DNA of 64,000 bases, from NCBI RefSeq assembly GCF_015694525.1, contig NZ_JADQDM010000007.1:186001-250000 (forward strand), read 5' to 3'. This DNA comes from Hymenobacter ruricola (GTDB lineage: Bacteria; Bacteroidota; Bacteroidia; Cytophagales; Hymenobacteraceae). This document shows, one piece after another, positions 58,310 through 64,000 of this stretch; position 1 is the first letter of the stretch, and each line of letters starts with the position of its first letter. A program made the translations under genes and the position numbers. The notes under the pieces were generated by a model. That model saw only the letters and a list, made by a program, of their open reading frames with translations, was not told the DNA's origin and did not search any database.

Positions 58310-59539
58310 TTATTTGCCAAAGAAATTATTGCGAGGCACCGTCATGGCGGCAGCAGCTGAAGTAATGATGCGAGTAGGGGCCGGTATGGTCAAGCGGTTC
58401 TCAGTGCGTGCCTGGGATATAGCTTGTACGTCCCGAGAAAATACGCGCGTTACTTCAGTACCTCCTAGGGTAAGCTGCAATGACTTGCGCAACTCGTCTC
58501 GGCCCCGTAAATCCTTCAGTTTCAATAGGTCGTGCTGTACAGCACGGTGCCAGGCCATGAAGGTGTTGTAATACTCTTCTCCTTGCCATTTATCGGCAAA
58601 GTTCTCACCGTCGATGGTAGGGTTCGGCACGTTGTACACGCGCTTTCCCTGCCAATCGTGGCTTACTCCAATAAACTGCGGCATCAGCTCTATGACGGCA
58701 TTCATCACGTCAAACGCTGATTCGTACTCGGTGAGTCCCACAGCCGTTTTGTAAGCGTGCGCCGCCAGCGTAGTGATGATGATGGAAATGGGCGCAAAGT
58801 CGGCCAGACGCGGGTGGCTTTCCCGGTATACGTCGCGGTGACGCTTCATGAACTGTACCGCCCGACGCAGGATGCCACGGGGAGCGTCCTGGGCGGGCAC
58901 GGGTTCTGTAGTACCAAGCGCAACGAGGTGTCGGCCCTCCGAAAAGGCTTTGTCAAACTGCTTGGTGCGGGGCACCAAAGCTGCTATGGGAGTAAACCAG
59001 TTGACGTAACCTTCCGGATTGGACGGCTTCCAGATTTTCAGCTTGCGGTCGGGTACGTAGATGCTACCGTTGGGGCAAGTTGGGTTGCTGACGGCGGGCG
59101 TGATGTCCAGGTGGAACTCGTTGGCGTAAATGATACGAACGCAGCGTTTTTTCAATTCCACCATGCCCGCGTAAGTGGCGTGGGCTTTCAGACGCAGGAA
59201 AAGAAAGTCGTATATCTGCTGCTGGGTGTAAAGTTGGGGGTGCGCGCCGCGCAACAAGTAGATGAAATCGAGGTCGTACTCCTCGCCGTGAAGCGGCCTC
59301 ACAGTGGTTCCCAACGCGAACGAGCCTTGAGGAAAGGAATGAGGATTGAGCCGGCTGAGCGTAGGGCAACCGTCCAAGTGAGCGATGACGCTATGGTAGC
59401 GTTTCTCCGCTTCCTGGTAGCGGGCTGGGGGAATTTCTAACTCCTTCCCTATCTGGTCGAGGAGTGCGAACAAGTCGTTTTTGCGCGCTGCACGCTGGGC
59501 AGGACTTTCGGCGGGAGTGAGGTAATCAAAGTTAGCCAT
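58310..59539 (-). CDS. CBASS cyclic oligonucleotide synthase (CD-NTase)
   Basis: The 409-aa product is a cGAS/DncV-like nucleotidyltransferase that makes a cyclic di- or trinucleotide signal when phage infects. It has G72S73 in QGSFALGTTV, the metal-binding D89-L-D91 in EEYDLDFIYLL, and a third acidic residue D145 in EFHLDITPA. The rest is helical, as in the family. The C-terminus reads RNNFFGK, with Gly next to last. It is the first gene of the CBASS operon. Which clade (for example CdnD or CdnG) cannot be fixed by eye. Confidence 0.93.
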   Translation of the reverse strand: MANFDYLTPAESPAQRAARKNDLFALLDQIGKELEIPPARYQEAEKRYHSVIAHLDGCPTLSRLNPHSFPQGSFALGTTVRPLHGEEYDLDFIYLLRGAHPQLYTQQQIYDFLFLRLKAHATYAGMVELKKRCVRIIYANEFHLDITPAVSNPTCPNGSIYVPDRKLKIWKPSNPEGYVNWFTPIAALVPRTKQFDKAFSEGRHLVALGTTEPVPAQDAPRGILRRAVQFMKRHRDVYRESHPRLADFAPISIIITTLAAHAYKTAVGLTEYESAFDVMNAVIELMPQFIGVSHDWQGKRVYNVPNPTIDGENFADKWQGEEYYNTFMAWHRAVQHDLLKLKDLRGRDELRKSLQLTLGGTEVTRVFSRDVQAISQARTENRLTIPAPTRIITSAAAAMTVPRNNFFGK

Positions 59540-59640
59540 AGCAACGAAGTACTTTTTTGGAAGCAGAATTGAAGTGAGTAGATTAGCCTATGGACCACCA
59601 GTTCATGCCGGTGGCCCATACAAAACGGCGTGACAAGCGC

Positions 59641-59838
59641 TTAACGCTTGTTGCTGATATACTGAATGCTATAGAGCAGCCCAAAGATTGAAGCAAGGGC
59701 AATGATGAGAACTTGGTTGTCCTTGCTCAAGGAGCGGAAGCCTTTCCAAGCCATTTTAGCGGGGTTGGCAAAAGCTTCTTGAATGGTCGACGAAACGCGG
59801 ACGAGGTCGGTGATGGTGGGTTGAACTGTGGGGTACAT
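59641..59838 (-). CDS. Small single-span membrane protein upstream of CBASS
   Basis: A 65-aa product: a polar helical N-terminus (TITDLVRVSSTIQEAFANP), a basic KMAWKGFRSLSK, then one membrane span (about 43-61, VLIIALASIFGLLYSIQYI) and a short basic tail SNKR. No family was recognised. It lies 101 bp upstream of the CD-NTase on the same strand, with a hairpin just after its stop, so it may or may not belong to the CBASS transcript. Confidence 0.5.
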   Translation of the reverse strand: MYPTVQPTITDLVRVSSTIQEAFANPAKMAWKGFRSLSKDNQVLIIALASIFGLLYSIQYISNKR

Positions 59839-59990
59839 AAAAATTACAATTAGTTAGCTGACGACTTATGCCAGATAGGTTTGAGATTGGGCCGGTAGAA
59901 TGAGGCAGCAGGTACCGGCGCGACCAGCCAGGGCACGCGGGCACGAAGGCAGCTCCGCTCCAAAAGGGAGCGGAGCTGCACTTGATGAGA

Positions 59991-60212
59991 TTAGCCCGGA
60001 ATATTGCGGGGGTCGCGGCCGTGGCTGTCGCTGGCCCGAATCTGCCCGTTGGGGCGATGGATGACCAGCTCACTGCCGTTGCGAGCGGCTTGGGGGCGCG
60101 CTACGGCAATGGCCTGCGCCTGAGTGGGCATGATGACGGAGGCGCGCTGCGCGCCGGCTGAGATAACGGCGAAGCCGTTGGGGCGGGGGGTGACGTGGAC
60201 GTTTTTGCCCAT
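59991..60212 (-). CDS. DUF2188 protein
   Basis: A 73-aa product MGKNVHVTPRPNGFAVISAG, then ASVIMPTQAQAIAVARPQAARNGSELVIHRPNGQIRASDSHGRDPRN in outline. This is the DUF2188 pattern: 'HV.P...GW.V...', 'T..EA...A...A....ELVIH...G.I...DS.G.DP'. Function unknown; members are frequent on mobile elements. The open frame runs to 60398; ATG at 60212 matches the family start. It is followed after 152 bp by the small membrane protein. Confidence 0.78.
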   Translation of the reverse strand: MGKNVHVTPRPNGFAVISAGAQRASVIMPTQAQAIAVARPQAARNGSELVIHRPNGQIRASDSHGRDPRNIPG

Positions 60213-60534
60213 GATAGTTGTCGGGTTTTGAAGGTTTGTTACCCTTGCCAGAAGGGTACACCGAGCCAGACAACCGAACGCGAGGTTAGGAATTGCGTAA
60301 AAAGCAAGTACTTTCGCGGACGGAATTGTCCAAGAAGGGGTCACGGAGGTGGCTAAGCCTCCGGTCCCGGTCAGTTGCAGCAAGGTTAGAGGTCGCAATT
60401 CTTGCTTGCTGCAGTTGCGCAGAAGAAGCCGGTCGTCACATCCCGTGGCGGGCGGTTTTTGCCTTTAGGGCAGGTTGTAAAAATATCAGGTCATTAGCGG
60501 GCAGAAGTGATAAATGGTTTGACAGCAGCTGCGG
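60213..60534. other. 322-bp intergenic space with several dyads
   Basis: No gene. Upstream of the DUF2188 gene, ACCCTT (60241-60246) and AAGGGT (60252-60257) form a dyad, possibly an operator. Further right TGCAGCAAG (60376-60384) faces CTTGCTGCA (60405-60413), and a GGAGG/CCTCC hairpin lies at about 60344-60361. A plus-strand TACTTTCG box near 60310 has no gene after it. It separates the CBASS group from the PIN operon. Confidence 0.4.
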
Positions 60535-61074
60535 TTAGCGGCTGCGAGGGCCAGCGTTCAGGTATTGCTGGTAAGTGGTAAAGCCTGGTTTGCTATTCCG
60601 TTTTTTTAGCAGCGCCAGGAAGGCATCACACTCAGTTGGGGTCAGATGGCCGTCCTGGATAGCAAAATGCAGAATATCGAGGGTAGTGTAGTACTTGATG
60701 CGGTGGGTGGTGCAGTAATCAACGATGTCGCGCAGGTTGCTGCTGGCGATGTAGTCGCCGTGGTAGCGGGCCATAGCCATGCAGGCGCTTTCGCCGGGGC
60801 CACGCCGGGCCAGTAGGTTTTCAAATTCGAGCAGCACCTGATTGTCGGAAGAGAAGTCAATGATGGCAATGCTGGAGAGTTTAACCAGCCGTTCGAGGGG
60901 CTGGTCGAAGCGGGTAACCTGCTCCAACTCGGCCATTACCTCGCGCAGAATGACCAGGCGGCCGGGGAAAACGGCGTTGAGCAGGCCAGCCCGCTCACCT
61001 TTCAGAAAGTGGCTTAGAACATCGGCATCAAGCAGAATGCGGGGTTGAGTGGCAGAAGGTGTTCGGACTGGCAT
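60535..61074 (-). CDS. PIN-domain protein, putative toxin ribonuclease
   Basis: A 179-aa product with the PIN active-site pattern: D16 and D18 in RILLDADVLSHFL, E49 in REVMAELEQ, E95 in GPGESACMAMARY, and D107 in HGDYIASSNLRDIV, where the usual late Asp is replaced in part by Ser-Ser-Asn. PIN proteins are metal-dependent RNases and often toxins. It lies 17 bp after the ImmA/IrrE-type gene on the same strand, so the three genes XRE, metallopeptidase and PIN form an apparent operon. Its target and whether it is toxic are not known. Confidence 0.82.
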   Translation of the reverse strand: MPVRTPSATQPRILLDADVLSHFLKGERAGLLNAVFPGRLVILREVMAELEQVTRFDQPLERLVKLSSIAIIDFSSDNQVLLEFENLLARRGPGESACMAMARYHGDYIASSNLRDIVDYCTTHRIKYYTTLDILHFAIQDGHLTPTECDAFLALLKKRNSKPGFTTYQQYLNAGPRSR

Positions 61075-61091
61075 GGAAAGAGTATGGCGCG

Positions 61092-61841
61092 TTAATCGGG
61101 AGTTTCGGTACCGATATAGCTTAAGTCCAGGCCAAAGTCGCGCAGGATGTTGGCGTAGTCCGTTTCGGTAATAAGGTCTTCTTCATAGGCCTGGGAGGCC
61201 AGCGGCACATAGTCGCCGATTGACTTCCGGTAGGGAGTAGTGCGGTACAGCTCAGTGGGCGCGCCAAACTGGCGGGCGGTGGCCGCCGGGTTGGCGGCCC
61301 ACTCCTCCCGCAGGGCACGGGTAATCAGGCCCATTGTTTCGAGGCGCACCAGCAAGGCCTGGCGGGAACACTGAAAATCCTGCTCCAACTTCACCACCGT
61401 TTTTAAAGTAAGATGGGGCGTGGGCTCCATCTCACCTGCTTCGTCGGCCGCTACCAGAATATGGGGCTCCGGCATCAGAAGCAGGGCAGCGAACCAGTCG
61501 GCAAACAACTCTTCGGGGTCGGTCTGGGAGCCAAAACGGCCAGCTTGGGAAGGGTGCGGCGTGAAGTTGGGCTGGACAAAGAGGTGGTACAGCTCGTGCA
61601 CCATTGTGAAATTCTGCTTGCCACGGGAGTGGTCGGAATTGACAAGCATGAACGACTTGCCATCGTGACGGATGGCCATGCCGGAGAACAGCCCGTCGAG
61701 GGGCTTGAACACGGTGCGCACACCGAGGCGTAGCAACAGCTTTTCCACGTCGATGGGACGACCGCGGCCTAGCTCGTGCTGCTGGCGGAAACGGGCTACT
61801 TTCGCCTCCAGCTGCTGAATTTCGACATCTTTAATCTTCAC
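61092..61841 (-). CDS. ImmA/IrrE-family metallopeptidase
   Basis: A 249-aa product with the zinc protease motif VHELYH (H82, E83, H86) and the downstream helix PEELFADWFAALLLMP with E111, as in the COG2856 ImmA/IrrE family. Members cleave or inactivate partner XRE repressors. The N-terminus (DVEKLLLRLG) and C-terminal helical domain are typical in size. It overlaps the XRE gene by 11 bp and is followed by the PIN gene, so it may release the operon from repression after DNA damage or phage signals. Confidence 0.9.
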   Translation of the reverse strand: MKIKDVEIQQLEAKVARFRQQHELGRGRPIDVEKLLLRLGVRTVFKPLDGLFSGMAIRHDGKSFMLVNSDHSRGKQNFTMVHELYHLFVQPNFTPHPSQAGRFGSQTDPEELFADWFAALLLMPEPHILVAADEAGEMEPTPHLTLKTVVKLEQDFQCSRQALLVRLETMGLITRALREEWAANPAATARQFGAPTELYRTTPYRKSIGDYVPLASQAYEEDLITETDYANILRDFGLDLSYIGTETPD

Positions 61842-62190
61842 GGCTCAGGAGATTATCTAGGCGCACATAGTTGGATACGATGCGGCGGAAAGAGGCAATT
61901 TGTTCGAGGTGGACGAGGCTGATGGGGCCTGCCGAGCGGAATGCAAAGGCAGCATTAAGGGCTTGGATGGTGGGTTCAGTGGACAGCAGGTCGGCTAGGC
62001 TGACGCCGAACAGGTCAGAGAGCTTGCGCAGGATGGTGAGGTTAGGTTTGCGGGCCTCTGTTTCGAAATAGGATACCTCCCCGCGGGATACACCGAGATA
62101 ATCGGCCAATAGCTGCTGGCTTAGGCCCATGTTCTCACGTAGCGTTCTGATGTTAGAACCTAGCCCTGGGACTGTTGCTTGCGTTGTCAT
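61831..62190 (-). CDS. XRE-family transcriptional regulator
   Basis: A 119-aa product with an HTH_3 domain at about residues 12-70 (IRTLRENMGLSQQLLADYLG, SRGEVSYFETEARKPNLTIL) and a C-terminal extension (about 72-119) with AFAFRSAGPISLVHLEQIASFRRIV that probably contacts the partner protease. It is the first gene of the operon. A TAAGTTTG box on the minus strand at 62246-62239 may be its promoter. It probably represses its own operon and perhaps the divergent HNH gene. Confidence 0.9.
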   Translation of the reverse strand: MTTQATVPGLGSNIRTLRENMGLSQQLLADYLGVSRGEVSYFETEARKPNLTILRKLSDLFGVSLADLLSTEPTIQALNAAFAFRSAGPISLVHLEQIASFRRIVSNYVRLDNLLSRED

Positions 62191-62373
62191 GTGATATGTC
62201 GCCTCACGGCGGGATATGGGTTGGTTGGTTCCTTGTTACAAACTTAACGATTATTTTCAATAACACGTTTCATTTTGTCACACAGCTTTGTGGCAATGCG
62301 GAGCGAGTAGCTGGATTGATGTGATGAAGGCAGTTGCGGGTACATTTGCCTGGCAACTCACTCTGCCCCTATT

Positions 62374-63330
62374 TTGAATGCCTTGCCCCCCTACCTGGCC
62401 CGACTGACCAAATTGAAAGTAGATGTCCGCACAGTGGCGGGGGTCCGTTTGGAATCGCCTTATAAGCCGGCGTTGCTGCTGGCCGTGATTGAAGGCATTG
62501 AAGAAAAGGCCATTCAGGATAATCGTATTGCCATTACGCCGGAGCTAATTGCAGGCTTCAAAGCCTATTGCCAGCTACTGAGTCCGGGGCCAGAATATGG
62601 AGCTTGCCCATTTCAACTGCCATTTTTTCACTTGCGGAGTAGCGGTTTTTGGCACCTACACGCCTGGCCGGGACGAGAGCTGGTGCTAACGGCTTCGAAG
62701 TCGGTGCGAAGCTTCGGGCACTTGCGCGATGTTATTGCCTTCGCCTCATTGGATGCCGACCTATGGGAACTGCTATTGCAACCAGTGGCGCGTGAAGAAA
62801 TAAGGCAGGCGCTGCTGGTACGCTACTTTCCGTTGACACGACAATACTTCCGGCCACGGGCGGGGTTGGAACGGCTAGACGAGCTCGGCCGGCAGATGCT
62901 AGAAGAGCCGGCGGCTGTTTACAACCGCTCGGTGGACATAGCCAATGAAGAAGCCGTGGCCGAACGCAGCGGTGTATTTGTGCGAGAGGTATTGCGGGCT
63001 TATCAGTCGACTTGTGCCGTTTCGGGGTTGCAGCTGGTGAGCACCACGGGAGCCGCACCGTTACTCGACGCGTGCCACATCGTGCCGTGGTCGGTGAGCC
63101 GTGATGACTCAATCGGCAATGGACTGGCGTTGTGCCCAAACCTGCACCGAGCTTTTGACCGACACCTGTTCTGGGTGGATGATGACTACAGGGTGCGCAT
63201 GGCCGAGGGCTTTGGAGAGCTAGGAGGACACGACTATGGGGTGCAGCGCTTCAATGGGCAGCAGCTACGGTTGCCAAAGGTGCGGGCATGGTGGCCACGG
63301 GTGGAGAACTTTACAGTGCAGCGGACTTAG
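62374..63330 (+). CDS. HNH endonuclease with N-terminal SBD-like domain (putative type IV restriction enzyme)
   Basis: A 318-aa product. The N-terminal half (about 8-150) has LTKLKVDVRTV, ESPYKPALLLAVIEGIEE, ITPELIAGFKAYC, FQLPFFHLRSSGFWHL and LDADLWELLLQP. This run resembles the sulfur-binding domain (SBD) of ScoMcrA-type enzymes, which recognise phosphorothioate DNA. The C-terminal HNH_2 domain (about 205-275) has VLRAYQSTCAVSGL, DACHIVPWSVS (catalytic His) and GNGLALCPNLHRAFDRHLFW. The start is a TTG at 62374; the ATG at 62378 is out of frame. A TACATTTG box lies at 62341-62348. It is divergent from the XRE operon. Confidence 0.78.
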   Translation: MNALPPYLARLTKLKVDVRTVAGVRLESPYKPALLLAVIEGIEEKAIQDNRIAITPELIAGFKAYCQLLSPGPEYGACPFQLPFFHLRSSGFWHLHAWPGRELVLTASKSVRSFGHLRDVIAFASLDADLWELLLQPVAREEIRQALLVRYFPLTRQYFRPRAGLERLDELGRQMLEEPAAVYNRSVDIANEEAVAERSGVFVREVLRAYQSTCAVSGLQLVSTTGAAPLLDACHIVPWSVSRDDSIGNGLALCPNLHRAFDRHLFWVDDDYRVRMAEGFGELGGHDYGVQRFNGQQLRLPKVRAWWPRVENFTVQRT

Positions 63331-63381
63331 CTGAAATCATTATTCCCTAGCGAATAGGGATTTAATATAATTCTAGTTAGC

Positions 63382-64000
63382 TCATGGGGTTGGTTCGCTA
63401 TCATGCCAGTTTAACACTAGTTCAGGATTTGAAAAGCCCTCCTGCCAAGCCCGGCGGACTTCTGGGAGTAAGTCATCTTCAACCACTTCTTCCCAAACTG
63501 TTATAATACTGTGCATTTCTGAAACAGGCTCTATCTGATTTAGTCGAGTCAGCTGTCCTGCTAAGCGTGCAGCTTGTTCGCGAATGCGGGGACGTTGAAA
63601 AAGTCTCTCCTTATCAACAAGACTCCGAGCCATACTTCTTTCGCGCCACCCAGGTGCCTGAGTACATTCCGCTAGGGCTTGCAGTGCATCTCCAAGCTGA
63701 ATGGCATAATTCGGCCAGAAGATACGCGGAGCAGCAATTACTAAGTCAGCGGCCCAATAAACAATTGCCAGTAAGTCTGGCAGTCCAGGCATGCCTAATC
63801 GAATAATGAATTCTTGAAGTAATCCTTCGGGCAAAGCAGGTAATTTATCCTGGAATGCGGCGTAAGCCCAACGGCAGAGGGCTTCGGCCCCATCACGGAC
63901 AGATTCGGCGCTAGCTGGAGCAACTAAAGCTAATCGAATACTGGTAGCGGTGGAGCTCGTATTGCCCAGAATCGGAGTAAGAAACGGTAATGCACTACGA
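63382..64000 (-). CDS. C-terminal part of an unrecognised protein, cut by the right edge
   Basis: The minus-strand frame stays open from the stop at 63382 to the window end, so at least 205 residues are visible and the start lies outside. The visible part is helical with few charges clustered: LALVAPASAESVRDGAEALCRWAYAAF, LLQEFIIRLGMPGLPDLLAIVYWAADLVI, WRERSMARSLVDKERLF (given in parts), and an acidic end. There is no known motif. The helical solenoid-like look and the location in a defence island make a defence gene possible, but nothing shows it. Confidence 0.6.
   Translation of the reverse strand, partial: RSALPFLTPILGNTSSTATSIRLALVAPASAESVRDGAEALCRWAYAAFQDKLPALPEGLLQEFIIRLGMPGLPDLLAIVYWAADLVIAAPRIFWPNYAIQLGDALQALAECTQAPGWRERSMARSLVDKERLFQRPRIREQAARLAGQLTRLNQIEPVSEMHSIITVWEEVVEDDLLPEVRRAWQEGFSNPELVLNWHDSEPTP

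Overview
The window reads as chromosome of a Hymenobacter-like bacterium (Bacteroidota, Cytophagales). The evidence is high GC, a Bacteroidota division cluster, promoters of the TTG-N19-TAnnTTTG type, a type IX secretion sorting domain, and red-carotenoid genes (crtW, crtZ, crtB, crtI). No taxonomic marker such as 16S rRNA is present, so the genus is an inference.

Core part (about 1-41.6 kb). The minus strand from 17.5 kb down to 0.5 kb is a division and cell wall (dcw) cluster in transcription order mraZ, rsmH, ftsL-like, ftsI-type PBP, murE, mraY, murD, ftsW, murG, murC, ftsQ, ftsA, ftsZ. It starts at a promoter with three MraZ-type GTGG boxes and ends at a strong hairpin terminator; murF, murB and ddl are absent. 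Next comes a small plus-strand metal module: a short Cys-rich membrane protein, a TonB-dependent receptor and a secreted HMA protein. A minus-strand isoprenoid and carotenoid block follows (crtW, ispH, TPR protein, crtB, crtI, ECF sigma factor, a MerR regulator with a cobalamin domain, crtZ). Housekeeping genes come after that: enoyl-CoA hydratase, comEC, GNAT, phoH, SAM hydroxide adenosyltransferase, a secreted esterase, a T9SS-exported GH13 amylase, a monooxygenase, hscB and tRNA-Leu(CAA). Eight long imperfect palindromes (85-110 bp) sit between core genes.

Accessory part (41.7 kb to the right edge). A tyrosine recombinase lies directly after tRNA-Leu, a classic integration site, and the palindromes stop there. 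From 41.8 to 53.1 kb lies a phage-derived element. It has an integrase, small HTH proteins, a conserved Bacteroidota protein plus a tandem paralogous pair of unknown function, a hipB-like gene broken by a nonsense codon, an HNH protein, a RecE-like nuclease, DUF3846 and DUF1508 proteins, a SLOG protein, about 1.1 kb of GC-rich hairpin-rich noncoding DNA, and a holin-like plus M15 endolysin lysis pair. No capsid, terminase, portal or tail genes are seen, which suggests a phage satellite or a decayed prophage.

From 54.3 kb on the island is defence-like. It holds small unknown genes, a nuclease with a Vsr/DUF559-like end, a complete short type II CBASS operon (CD-NTase, E2-like protein, Cap5 HNH-SAVED effector) with a small membrane protein and a DUF2188 protein upstream, an XRE / ImmA-IrrE metallopeptidase / PIN operon, and an HNH nuclease whose N-terminus resembles the phosphorothioate-sensing SBD domain. 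A gene cut by the right edge ends the window. The far attachment site was not found, so the island probably runs past the window.
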